Shown in pieces: positions 17,714 to 26,251 of a DNA stretch of 64,000 bases (the first letter of the stretch is position 1; the number at the start of each line of letters is the position of its first letter). The DNA comes from Actinomycetospora endophytica. Lineage in GTDB: Bacteria > Actinomycetota > Actinomycetes > Mycobacteriales > Pseudonocardiaceae. A program made the position numbers and the translations under genes. The stretch is from NCBI RefSeq assembly GCF_021026375.1, contig NZ_JAJNDB010000001.1, forward strand, positions 1,922,001 to 1,986,000, read 5' to 3'. The notes under the pieces are model-generated. The model saw only the letters and a list, made by a program, of their open reading frames with translations, did not search any database and had not been told where the DNA came from.

Positions 17714-18108
17714 GTCTTGCTGCTGTGCCGGCTTCCTCGACCCCTGACCTCCTCGACGATGCCCGATGGTTGTTCGACGAGGAGGGCGGACCAACTTCGG
17801 GCAGTGCAGACCTCTCTCAAGCCACCCCCGTCGGCGGCGTCGATCGGGTTACAAGCGTTCTTGGAGCCAGCCCAACGGGACGGCAGGTAACGGGCGAGCG
17901 AACCCGATCGACGCCTCGAAGATCATGGCTGCAGACCTGATCTCCTGCCGGAGATCAAACAAGGTGGTAGCGGGGGGAGGAGCGCCGCCGGTAGACGGGG
18001 CTCCGGCTCGGTGTGCTGGGTCGCCCGGGTGGCGCGGCGCTCACGCGAAAGATGACAACTGGACCGAGATCGTTTGCCGACGACGCTCGATCGTGACACG
18101 TCCGGACT
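17714..18108. other. Intergenic with 15-bp inverted repeat
   Basis: No gene recognised. It contains a perfect inverted repeat, GGCGTCGATCGGGTT at 17836-17850 and its complement at 17901-17915, separated by 50 bp. Function unknown; possibly a recombination or regulator site. Confidence 0.55.
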
Positions 18109-18765
18109 CTAGGTGAGCAGTCCGCTTCGGAACCCGACGGCGACGGCGGCGGCCCGGTTGGTCGCCCCGAGGGTGGCGAACATCCGGTGGGTCTGGGACT
18201 TGATCGTTTCTGGGGTCAGCGCCAGCCGCGCCGCGAGCTGCGCGCCGGTCTCGCCCCGGCTCATTCCAGCGAGGAGCTCAGCTTCCGGCTCCGTGAGTAC
18301 GGGTTTTGCCTCCGGTCTGGCCTGCTCGGACGCCGGCGCCGCGCGGTGTGGACTCGACCCGGTCTCCGGGCCGGGCGTGTGGTCGGGCTCGGGCAGGGTG
18401 AGGTAGCCGCGGGCCCCGGCCACCAGCGCCTCGGGACACACCTCGTGGTCGATGCCGCTGCCGGCCATCAGCACCAGCGCGTCGGGGGCGTGCGCCAGCA
18501 GCGCCCGGAGTCCGGCCAGGGTGCGCCGGTGGTTGCTGCCCGCCCCCAGCACCACCACCTCGGGCTCGGCGGCCGCCCACGCCTCGACAAGCCGGTCGGG
18601 ATCATCGAGCGCGTGCACCCCGGCGGGGCCACCGACGAGCTCGACGATCACCCCGGCGGCCAGGTCGGTGGTCAACCCCGCCCGCAACCCGGCCCGGTCC
18701 TCGCACACCAGATACCCCGCCACCACCACTCCTGCCTGCCCGGGGCTCGGGAGGCTAGGACCCAC
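18109..18765 (-). CDS. LuxR/NarL-type regulator with atypical receiver
   Basis: A 218-residue protein. The C terminus is a LuxR HTH (LTEPEAELLAGMSRGETGAQLAARLALTPETIKSQTHRMF is the region, spanning about residues 155-195). The N-terminal part (VVVAGYLVCEDRAGLRAGL) resembles a receiver domain but the phosphoacceptor position reads EPEVVVLGAGSNH, with no Asp. It may therefore act as a phosphorylation-independent regulator. It is a single gene between the IS110 remnant and the recombinase; its target is unknown. Confidence 0.75.
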   Translation of the reverse strand: MGPSLPSPGQAGVVVAGYLVCEDRAGLRAGLTTDLAAGVIVELVGGPAGVHALDDPDRLVEAWAAAEPEVVVLGAGSNHRRTLAGLRALLAHAPDALVLMAGSGIDHEVCPEALVAGARGYLTLPEPDHTPGPETGSSPHRAAPASEQARPEAKPVLTEPEAELLAGMSRGETGAQLAARLALTPETIKSQTHRMFATLGATNRAAAVAVGFRSGLLT

Positions 18766-18916
18766 AGACTGTGCGACCTAGCCCGAGTCACCGGTCCGGC
18801 TGAACGCCTCAGCCCTGGCGGTGAAGGTTTCGTGCCGGTCGACCTCGCGACCCCGCTGCTGGCCCGCCACGTCCACAGGGTCGGCATCTGCCATTCCGAT
18901 CAAGGCTCGGGGGAGC

Positions 18917-19660
18917 TCACCCGAAGCGCGGAGCTTGGCTACCTGACCTGTCCGGGTTCCCACCGGAGTCTCCTGGCTGATCTTCGGGTGTCTCGGTGTG
19001 GTGGTGGTCTGCCGGTGGGTGGGTGGGGGCGGTTCCTCCGAGTTCGGGGAGGTGCTTGTAGAGGGTGGAGCGGCTCACGGCGAAGTGGCGGGCGATCGAG
19101 GCGACGGAGTTGCCGGGGTCGGTGAGCATGGCGCGGGCGGCCTGGATCTGGTCGGGGGTCAGGGCGGGGGGCCGGCCGAGCCGCTCGCCGCGGGCGCGGG
19201 CGGCGGCCAGGCCCTCCTTGGTGCCCTCGATCAGCAGTTCCTGCTGGAAGCTGCCCAGCGCGGTGAACACCTCGAAGATCAGTTGTCCGCCGGGGGTGGT
19301 GGTGTCCAGGCCCTCGTGCAGGGCGCGGAAGCCGGCCCCGTGGTCGCGCAGGTCGTTGAGCAGTTTCACCAGCTGGGGCAGCGAGCGCCCGAGCCGGTCG
19401 AGGCTGACCACGACCAGGGTGTCGCCGGGGTGCAGCGAGGCCAGGCAGGCCTGCAGTTCCGGGCGGTGGCCCTCACCGCGCCGGGTGGCGGTGTCGAGAT
19501 AAACCCGCCCGCAGCCGTGCTCGAGCAGCGCGGTCCGCTGTTCGGCGGCCGGGCCGGCTTCGGCGCGGGACACGGCCGCGGCCCGCCCGTAGCCGATCCT
19601 CGAGCCCGACCCCGCCGCCGGCTGCGCCGCGACCCGTCCATGATCCAGTTTCGCGCTCAA
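18917..19660 (-). CDS. Serine recombinase/resolvase-family protein without canonical Ser
   Basis: About 247 residues. TTG is chosen as start because GGGGGGA lies just upstream and the fold starts soon after; the frame is open further upstream but that part is not protein-like. Resolvase core: RIGYGRAAAVSRAEAG, RPELQACLASLHPGDTLVVV, SLDRLGRSLPQLV, and a Hin-type HTH at the C terminus (SVASIARHFAVSRSTLYKHL). In the N-terminal motif the usual Y-x-R-V-S reads Y-G-R-A-A, so the nucleophilic serine is missing at its normal place, with a Ser three residues on. Probably inactive, or a DNA-binding derivative; it is next to mobile relics. Confidence 0.75.
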   Translation of the reverse strand: MSAKLDHGRVAAQPAAGSGSRIGYGRAAAVSRAEAGPAAEQRTALLEHGCGRVYLDTATRRGEGHRPELQACLASLHPGDTLVVVSLDRLGRSLPQLVKLLNDLRDHGAGFRALHEGLDTTTPGGQLIFEVFTALGSFQQELLIEGTKEGLAAARARGERLGRPPALTPDQIQAARAMLTDPGNSVASIARHFAVSRSTLYKHLPELGGTAPTHPPADHHHTETPEDQPGDSGGNPDRSGSQAPRFG

Positions 19661-19683
19661 CCGGTCCCCCCAGGCAAGCTCGT

Positions 19684-19707
19684 TGTACGAGAAACGTAAT
19701 AAGTACA
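19684..19707. promoter_or_regulatory. Palindromic site before the recombinase
   Basis: TGTAC-N14-GTACA inverted repeat in an AT-rich patch immediately upstream of the recombinase start, at the place and with the size of a resolvase binding site or an operator. Confidence 0.4.
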
Positions 19708-20592
19708 GGACAATGGCGTCCGGGTCGAGCCGCGACCCCGAATTAGAGGAGCCCGGCAACAACGGTCCGTGTTCTCGACACCCTTCCCGTCGTAGATGGT
19801 CCACCACGTATCCGAAAGATTGTGTGCCAGAGACTTCGTTGCGCGACCGGGAACGACCGGCGGGAGCAGCCGCGTCGACGTCCCGCGGCGGCCAACGCCG
19901 CGCCGGATTCGGCGACGTTCTGAATGCAGCCACGGCGTGAAAACGCATATGCGAACGCATAGTCGGGCGCTGTGCCATTCCGGTGCTCTGCATGTGGGGT
20001 CGTCTCGCGGCAGGCGCTGACGCCTCCGTCGCCGGGTGGCGGGAAACCGGAGTGCGGCGGGTCCGGGGAGGCGGTGACGAGCCGAATCCCTGGTGTGTTT
20101 CCGCTGCTGGAGGCCGGGGCTAGGGGCGCGGGCGCCCAGCACGGGGTGGGGCCCCGGAGGCATCCGGGTGGGCGGGTCCGTCCGCCCCTGAGCGCCCACC
20201 CGGATGCCGCGGCCCCTGCGGGAAGCGCCGCACGAGAGAAACAGCGCACCCTGGCCAACGCCGGGGCCGCTGGATGCGTGACGGGAATTCCCGGGACGTC
20301 ACCCGAGAGTGTCGATCCTCGCGACTGAAGTCCCGATGTGGTTTCTCACTCCTTCGGGCGGCACCGACGGAAAAGCCGTAGCCAGATTTGCCGGGCGGGA
20401 GTTGTCGCTGCCGCGAACAACCAGTTCCCGGTGCTGTCATAAAAGGGTGTCGAGAAATTGTCGGCCACCCACGGCCGGTTCCCACACGCGCTGGGGGACC
20501 CCGGCCTGGACGGCGCCGCACCCGCGGGACCCCGCCCCGCCGAGCCGCTCGGCGCCGGGACCACCCCGCTCACACGAGGGAGTCGAAACTCG
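19708..20592. other. Intergenic with large hairpin
   Basis: 885 bp without a convincing gene. It holds the 16-bp perfect stem GGCATCCGGGTGGGCG at 20159-20174 pairing with 20193-20208, and, near its right end, the leader and GAGGGAG ribosome site of the following secreted-protein gene. Confidence 0.5.
20159..20208. repeat. Hairpin element, copy 1
   Basis: Perfect 16-bp stem with an 18-nt loop. Its core CATCCGGGTGGGC recurs in the hairpin at 22275, 2.1 kb away, on the other side of a secreted-protein gene. No T-run follows, so a simple intrinsic terminator is not certain. Confidence 0.7.
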
Positions 20593-21303
20593 ATGTTCAA
20601 GCAGGTCAGCCGCGTGGTCCTCGGCGCCGCGGCCGGGATGGCGGTGTTCACCCCGGTCGCGCACGCCGGCGAAGCCACCTCGAGCAGCAGCCAGGACCAG
20701 AGCCACGACCAGGGCCACCACGGCGACCGGCACCGCGACCGGGACTGCAACCCGCACCGCGATCAGCACCACGGGGACCGGCAGCACCGCGACCGGCACC
20801 ATGGTCACCACCGCGACCGGCACCACCGCGACCGGCAGCCGGGCCCGTCGTCACCGATCGGGGACCTCGGCTCGATCATCGGTGCCCCGCCGAGCACCGT
20901 GGTCGCGCCGGTGAACGCCCCGGTCGCGAGCAACGACCCCGCCACCACCGCCAGCACCACCGGCGGCGACACCGGCGGCGGTGGCGACACCACCGGCGGC
21001 GGCGACAGCACCGGCGGCGGCGCCACCGGCGGGTCGGGGGCCAGCGCCGGGGACGGCGGCGCGGCCAGCGACACCGGCACCGCCACCACGGTGCCCGCCG
21101 CCGGGGACGGCTCCGGGACCACCGTGGTCGCCCCGGTCAACGCCCCGGTCGCGAGCAGCGACCCCGCCACCACCGCCAGCACCACCGGTGGCGACACCGG
21201 CAGCGGTGGCGACACCGGCGGCGGTGGCGACACCGCCGGGTCGGGGGCCAGCGCCGGGGACGGCGGCGCGGCCAGCGACACCGGCACCGCCACCACCGTC
21301 TGA
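20593..21303 (+). CDS. Secreted His/Asp-rich protein with Gly/Thr repeats
   Basis: A 236-residue protein with a clear signal peptide ending in PVAHAGEA. A strikingly His/Asp/Arg-rich stretch (repeats of HRDRHH and HHGDR, roughly residues 36-78) follows, then two tandem copies of a block of about 70 residues containing VVAPVNAPVAS, DPATTASTTGGDTG and GASAGDGGAASDTGTATTV. No sorting signal or membrane anchor is visible. The His/Asp segment could bind metal ions; this is inference. The start is set by GAGGGAG ten bases before the ATG and by the signal peptide. Confidence 0.75.
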   Translation: MFKQVSRVVLGAAAGMAVFTPVAHAGEATSSSSQDQSHDQGHHGDRHRDRDCNPHRDQHHGDRQHRDRHHGHHRDRHHRDRQPGPSSPIGDLGSIIGAPPSTVVAPVNAPVASNDPATTASTTGGDTGGGGDTTGGGDSTGGGATGGSGASAGDGGAASDTGTATTVPAAGDGSGTTVVAPVNAPVASSDPATTASTTGGDTGSGGDTGGGGDTAGSGASAGDGGAASDTGTATTV

Positions 21304-22616
21304 TCCGGCGGTCCTCTGGGCCTCGGCTACCGCGAAACCCACGCCCGGGAGGTCCTCCGACCCCCGAGGGACTGCTTGGGCACCGCCAACCCCGTCGTGT
21401 CACCGGTGGGGTCGGCGGGGAGATCGCGGAACGGGCCGGGGTGGGTCGGCTGCATTGGTCTACCCGCCGACCCACCTCGGCGCCGCACCCAAGCTTGGGC
21501 CGGGCCCGACGGGCTCGCCGGGGACGTCAGCAGTCGCGCCGCTCTGCCGCCCGCGTGGGCGGGCCGGGAAACAGATGTCGACTACGATCGGCTGCCTGCT
21601 CGACGCGTGCGTCCCGGCCAGGCTTGCCCCGCGGGCCGCGCCACTTTCAGCGGTTGGTGGGCTTCCGGATCCACCGCGTGCGGTGCGTCGTCCCGTTACC
21701 GTCTTGACCACGCCGCTGAACTCCGCGATCTCGCGGTCCAGGCCTTCACGCCCGTCCGTCGGCCTGGAAGGTGGTCTGGTTGGACGGGCGCAGTCGCAAC
21801 GGTGCCCACATCGCCCGGCCCGCCACCGGCGACATTGGTTCCGCCCCCGACATCGCGGAGCATGACCGATGCGCCGGTTCGAGCCGATTCTCGACCTCGG
21901 CCCGAGCCACCGGATCGCCGAAACGATCGAGAACGGGGCGATCAACCGAGCACGCTCTCGCTGCGCGACCCGCACCAAGCCGGGCCGGTGCGGTTCGGCT
22001 GCTGCAGCGCCGCGAACCCATCGCTGGATGCTGGTGCCAGCGGATGCGAGGAATCTCGACGGGATTCTTGGCCGGTCGGCTGGCCGGGGCTGTGCCGGAA
22101 ACTGCGCGTCGGGGAAACCGGCTATGGGGACTGTCGCTGCCCGGACGAGTGGCGGTCTTCCGGGAGCGACGGGCACATTCGGGTGATGTTGCGGAAACGC
22201 CCGCAGCGGAGGGCGGCCATTGGGGTTAACGTCTGGTGCGCCGCATTACTGCGACGTTCTCGAAGGGAAAGTGGCATCCGGGTGGGCCGGGTTGACACGG
22301 GTCGGCCCACCCGGATGTTCGAGGCCGCCGCACCGTTCCCGTCGGACGCCCGGCCGCTCTCAGCTTTCGGGCCCACCGATCGCGACCTTCGAACCGCGAT
22401 CGCTTCCCCAGGGCGGCGGTTTTGGGGGCGTGATTCACAGGAAAGCCGCGGAGGACTGTTGAGACTTAGCGAACCAGTTTCCTGGGCACCACGGCATCGC
22501 GTGTCAACTCGGGCGAAGATCTATTCGAGAGATCTGACCCCGGGTCACCAACATCGCGGTGACGGTGGCGACTCTGTGCCGCTCGGGCGGCCCGGCGTCC
22601 TGGTCGGGAGTCCTCG
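21304..22616. other. Long gene-free interval with hairpin
   Basis: 1.3 kb in which no frame on either strand gives protein-like sequence. It contains the second hairpin at 22275-22317. Could be decayed sequence; I see no promoter or RNA that I can name. Confidence 0.4.
22275..22317. repeat. Hairpin element, copy 2
   Basis: Perfect 15-bp stem CATCCGGGTGGGCCG pairing with CGGCCCACCCGGATG around a 13-nt loop; shares its core with the hairpin at 20159. Confidence 0.7.
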
Positions 22617-22841
22617 ATGAGCGCCGGTTATCCGCAGCATCTGGTCTGGCACCAGGAGCTGATCTGTCCCGGGCCGGCCTGCCGCGGTCGACGCCGCACC
22701 TTCCCTCCCGGTGTGCTGGTTGATCGCGGTCGGCAGGAGCGGCGAACCTGCCCGGACTGCGGATGCCAGGTGCGCGTTCCGGCGTTCTACCGGTGCCCCG
22801 GCGCTCCCCGCGGTATCCCCGCCCGGGATGCCACACGCTGA
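22617..22841 (+). CDS. Small zinc-ribbon protein
   Basis: A 74-residue protein with CPGPAC and, 27 residues on, CPDCG, a plausible treble-clef or zinc-ribbon pair, followed by a basic tail. GGGAG lies five to six bases before the ATG. Function unknown. A second small zinc-ribbon gene lies 380 bp downstream in the same direction. Confidence 0.5.
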   Translation: MSAGYPQHLVWHQELICPGPACRGRRRTFPPGVLVDRGRQERRTCPDCGCQVRVPAFYRCPGAPRGIPARDATR

Positions 22842-23220
22842 CCGCCGACGTCGTCCTAACGGTTCGGCCGCTCCGTTGCGGTACGTGGGTCGGCAGGCCC
22901 GCCTCACCGGAAGCGACGCGACCGGCCCCTGCCGGATGCGACATGCCTCCGTCGCGCGTGACCCGCCCGATGCGGTGTCGAGACCATCAGCGCGCGGCTG
23001 GCGCGCCAGGGCCAGCGGCTCAATGCGCGGTCTGCGCGGGCCATTTCTGCGCGGTCTCAAGGTGCCTGTCACGCGATGGTAGGGTGGCCGCGAAGTCACC
23101 GTCCACGCCGGGACCTTTCCGCGTACCGTCGAGTTCGTGGCTTACCGGAAACAAGATCGGTCGGGGTTCGACGTACCCGGCACACGGACCGGTCGATACC
23201 CTCAACACGGGTGATGACTA
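22842..23220. other. Intergenic, nothing recognised
   Basis: 379 bp between two small zinc-ribbon genes; no protein-like frame, no hairpin that stands out. Confidence 0.4.
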
Positions 23221-23456
23221 ATGTCGGCCCCGTTGCATTGTCTGGGCTGTGGGTACCGGTTCCGGTCCACCGATCTCGTCGCCAGCGTCCAGATACGTTT
23301 CGAGTACTACGATCCCAGCGACAACACCACCGCGGTCGAAAATGTCGACACTCTGACGTTGTCCTGCCTGAATGCGCGCCCTCGCACGCCGCGATCGCGG
23401 AGGCGCTACACGGTATCGGTCTCACCCTCGCCCGCGACTCGGCCGGCCGCGGCTAG
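23221..23456 (+). pseudogene. Small zinc-ribbon protein, frame broken
   Basis: The ATG frame reads MSAPLHCLGCGYRF, then RFEYYDPSDNTTAVENVD and TLTLSC. Near 23369 the sensible reading moves to another frame: EC-APSHAAIAEALHGIGLTLA, ending at TAG 23456. If one base is restored between CT and GAA, the joined protein (about 78 residues) gains a second CxxC (SCLEC), completing a zinc ribbon. That makes a one-base loss, in the genome or in the assembly, more likely than chance. Read as deposited, the frame continues into meaningless Arg-rich sequence to 23565. Confidence 0.6.
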
Positions 23457-23558
23457 TTCCCGGCGCCGATCTGCGTGCGATGTTGTCCGGGGACCGGCCC
23501 GGCGCGGATGCTCGCTCCCGCGGCTGGTGCTGGCGGCGGTGGTACGTCGGCCCGGGTC

Positions 23559-24089
23559 CTATTGATCCGCGGCATCGCGGTCGACGGGGATGGACGCGGC
23601 GGTTGATTCCGCCCGTCGGGCCCCCTGATGTGCGGGCCGGCCGACGGTTCGCAGATGGCGCAAGGCCAGCGCGGGTCGTCGGGCCGCAGGGCTGCACTGC
23701 CACCGGGGACCGAGCGCGGTGATGAGCTCCTGGCAGTCCGGGGCGACCCTCTGGCCGGTGTCGATGCCCCGGCCGCTGATTGTCATCAGTTCGGCGGCCG
23801 CGGCGAGCAGTTGGGCGGTGGCGGCCCGGGGTCCGCGGGTGAGGCAGACCTCGAGGACGTCGGCGGCCTCGTGTGCACAGCTGGTCTGCAGGGCCGGACC
23901 GGCCAAGCTGATGGATGGGGCGGCGAACTCGATGACCAGTTTTGTGAGTTCGTCGGTCAGTTCCACCCAGATTTCCGGTGACGGGGCGGCGGCGAGCACC
24001 GTCGACGGCACCGCGCCGGCGGGGGCGGCGGTGGGACGGGCCCGCAGTGTGAGGCGTGCGCCGAGGGCGGGGAAGGGATCACTGGTCAC
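23559..24089 (-). CDS. Hypothetical helical protein
   Basis: 176 residues. GTG is chosen as start because AAGGAA precedes it and the upstream extension is not protein-like. The middle is Ala/Leu-rich and helical (WVELTDELTKLVIEFAAPS, HEAADVLEVCLTRGP, AATAQLLAAAAELMTISG), ending in a basic tail. No motif I can name; soluble, probably cytoplasmic. Confidence 0.55.
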   Translation of the reverse strand: MTSDPFPALGARLTLRARPTAAPAGAVPSTVLAAAPSPEIWVELTDELTKLVIEFAAPSISLAGPALQTSCAHEAADVLEVCLTRGPRAATAQLLAAAAELMTISGRGIDTGQRVAPDCQELITALGPRWQCSPAARRPALALRHLRTVGRPAHQGARRAESTAASIPVDRDAADQ

Positions 24090-24507
24090 CGGGCGTTCCT
24101 TCTCGAGTGGCCGGGAGCGAATCGGGCAGGTGGGGCCCGGCCGATGGCGATGAGCGCGGGAGGCAGCACGAACCAGTGACTCGTTCCTGGATGATCTGCT
24201 CGCGTGTCCGGCCCTCCCGCTGACCGCGCACGCGGGAGAGGTCCCGGTGTCGGCGTTGAAAAGAGTAGGGCCGCCACCGGGAATGAACGGCCAGAGAACA
24301 CGAACGAGATCTGCACTGACGGATGAATTGTGTCTTCCCGTCAGGCGAGACATCCCGAGGAGTTGTCAGCTCGCCGGGTCACCGGTTCTCTCCCATCCGC
24401 TGTGAAGCCTGGCCGTGCGGAGCCGACCGTGTGCCCGCTGGGTTTGGCGAGTGCCCGGCCGGGTCGGGTGCGCCGACCCGGCCCGGGCCCGGCCCTCCCG
24501 GGGCGGC
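24090..24507. other. Intergenic with small hairpin
   Basis: No gene recognised. A 7-bp stem CTCCCGC/GCGGGAG at 24214-24238 is the only structure noticed; it lies between the upstream end of the helical-protein gene and the end of the next leftward gene. Confidence 0.4.
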
Positions 24508-24957
24508 TCAACCGGTGGTGCAGACAGTCAGGGTCAATGGGGCGGTGGCGGTGACCGACTGCTTGATCGGGATGATGGCTTGGGCGCCGTTGCTGGATCG
24601 CAGGTTCAGGGTCCCGGTCAGGGTGCCGGCCCCGCCCGAGGCTTGGGCGGCGATGCCGACCCCGGTAGCGCAGTTGGACTGGGTGATGTCGGGAGCCTGG
24701 CCCGGGGCGGCGGAGCTGCCGGCGGCGGCGAGGTTCATCGCTGCCGCCGCCAGCGGTGGGGTGAGCCGGCAGTTGCTGTTGACACACACTCGGGCCGTGG
24801 CGTTGGGCAGGGTGACGGGCCCGAGCGAGAGGGTGCTCGCCCGCGGCTGTGTGGTCGGGGCGCTGTCGGCCCACGCGGCGCCGGCGAGGATCAGTACCCC
24901 CGTCAGCGTGGCGGCCACGACGCCGACCAGGCGGTGGGTGGTGATGGGGTGGGACAC
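24508..24957 (-). CDS. Secreted hypothetical protein
   Basis: 149 residues starting at GTG with GGAGG five bases before it. A signal peptide (VVAATLTGVLILAGAAWADS) precedes a mature part with four cysteines (ARVCVNSNCRL, QSNCATG, LTLTVCTTG), probably two disulfides, and beta-strand-like Thr/Leu repeats. Exported. No family recognised; sits with other exported-protein genes. Confidence 0.65.
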   Translation of the reverse strand: MSHPITTHRLVGVVAATLTGVLILAGAAWADSAPTTQPRASTLSLGPVTLPNATARVCVNSNCRLTPPLAAAAMNLAAAGSSAAPGQAPDITQSNCATGVGIAAQASGGAGTLTGTLNLRSSNGAQAIIPIKQSVTATAPLTLTVCTTG

Positions 24958-25037
24958 GATGGCCTCCAAGGGGCTAGGTCGCGGCGGTGGGGTGGGCCGA
25001 TAGGTCCGGAGCCGAGAGCGGCGCCGGGTACAGGGGC

Positions 25038-25127
25038 TGGTCGTCAGTCACGTGGTCGTCAGCCGTGTGGTCGTCAGCCGTGTGGTCGTCAGTCGTGTGG
25101 TCGTCAGTCGTGTGGTCGTCAGGCGGG
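25038..25127. repeat. Six 15-bp tandem repeats
   Basis: Six near-identical copies of TGGTCGTCAGYCGTG in non-coding DNA just downstream of the glutamic-protease gene. There are no spacers, so this is a minisatellite and not a CRISPR array. Confidence 0.85.
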
Positions 25128-25165
25128 TGGGCCTCGCGGGCGCCGGTTCCTCGGGTGGGAGCGGG

Positions 25166-26251
25166 TCAGCGATGGCGGGTCACCGGGCCGCCGCCGAGGC
25201 CGAGCGAAGGCTTGGGCGCCGGGCGGCTGTACTCCACCGCCGGGGCAGATCGGCCGGGGCGCCCGGTGGCCGTGACGGCGGTGTCACCGAGGCGCTGCAG
25301 CGGCCCCGGGACGATCGTGGAAGCACCGGCCGGGGGACCTGGTCGCGGCCGGGACGACGGGTCCGGGTGTGCCGGGGTCGGGGAGGTGGCCTGCCGGCCG
25401 GCGAGGTCTTTCGAGGTCCCGCCCGGTGGTCCCGTCGACGTGGCCGCCGCGCCGGCGGTGGGGCTGGGAGTGGTACTGGGAGTGGCGGTGGTGGTGGGGC
25501 TGGTCGTGGGGGTTGGGGTGATGACCAGCCGGTAGGCGGAGTAGCCGTTGCCGCCGTCGAAGATGGGCGCGGGGCTGACCGGGGTGGTGATCGAGGTGTA
25601 GGGCTGGCAGCGCAGCGCCGGTGGGGTGAACTGGGGCGCGTCGAGCAAGGCCAGGGTGGTGGCGTCGCGGGGCCGTTCGATGATGCATTCGGCTTCCCGG
25701 CGGGTGACGACCCACGGTGTCGGGGTCTGGCTGGCCGGCCAGACCTCAAAGGTGCCCTGGCCTGCCGGGCGGACCGCCACCGAGGTCAGATACGGCGCGG
25801 CCGACGCAGCGCCGGGCTGGCAGCTCCCGGTCGAGGTGGTGCTCACGGCGGGGCAGTCCACGACGCGCACGGTGTCGCCCGGGGACACCGTGGGGCCCTC
25901 GGTGGACGCGCCGGTGCCCTGGGTGAGCTGTTCGAAGAGCTGGTAGACCGGGGTGGTGCCGTGGCAGCGGACTTGGACCCCGGCCTGGACCAGGGACTGT
26001 TCGAGCAACCCCCCGAAGCCGGCCCAGATCGAGAGGGCCTGGTTGTCGGCGGTGCAGGTGACCGGGGGAACCGTGAACTCCAGCACGACCGCGTCCATGG
26101 GCGGCGCGCCGCGCAGCGCGTAGCCCGACCAGTTGTAGGACGGCACGCTGCGTGCGGCGGCGGGAGCCGGTCCGGCCACCGCCATCATCAGGCCCACGAC
26201 CAACACCGCCAGGCCGGCGAGGTAGGCCACCGGTATCCGAGAGCGCGCCAT
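25166..26251 (-). CDS. Secreted glutamic protease (G1/eqolisin-like)
   Basis: A 361-residue protein with a signal peptide ending PAPAAARS. The mature domain matches the G1 pattern: NWSGYAL at its start, FTVPPVTC, IWAGFGG, then LVQAG (candidate catalytic Gln) and YQLFEQLTQ (candidate catalytic Glu), followed by SPGDTVRV. The Gln/Glu pair that gives eqolisins their name is therefore present. Cysteines could form disulfides. The last 120 residues are Pro/Thr/Ser-rich and disordered. The ATG overlaps the stop of the upstream Pro/Thr/Ser-rich gene (TGATG), so the two exported proteins are made together. Confidence 0.75.
   Translation of the reverse strand: MARSRIPVAYLAGLAVLVVGLMMAVAGPAPAAARSVPSYNWSGYALRGAPPMDAVVLEFTVPPVTCTADNQALSIWAGFGGLLEQSLVQAGVQVRCHGTTPVYQLFEQLTQGTGASTEGPTVSPGDTVRVVDCPAVSTTSTGSCQPGAASAAPYLTSVAVRPAGQGTFEVWPASQTPTPWVVTRREAECIIERPRDATTLALLDAPQFTPPALRCQPYTSITTPVSPAPIFDGGNGYSAYRLVITPTPTTSPTTTATPSTTPSPTAGAAATSTGPPGGTSKDLAGRQATSPTPAHPDPSSRPRPGPPAGASTIVPGPLQRLGDTAVTATGRPGRSAPAVEYSRPAPKPSLGLGGGPVTRHR

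Noticed and set aside
25038-25127. Tandem repeats as a CRISPR array
   Set aside because: The 15-bp units follow each other with no spacers and there are no cas genes.
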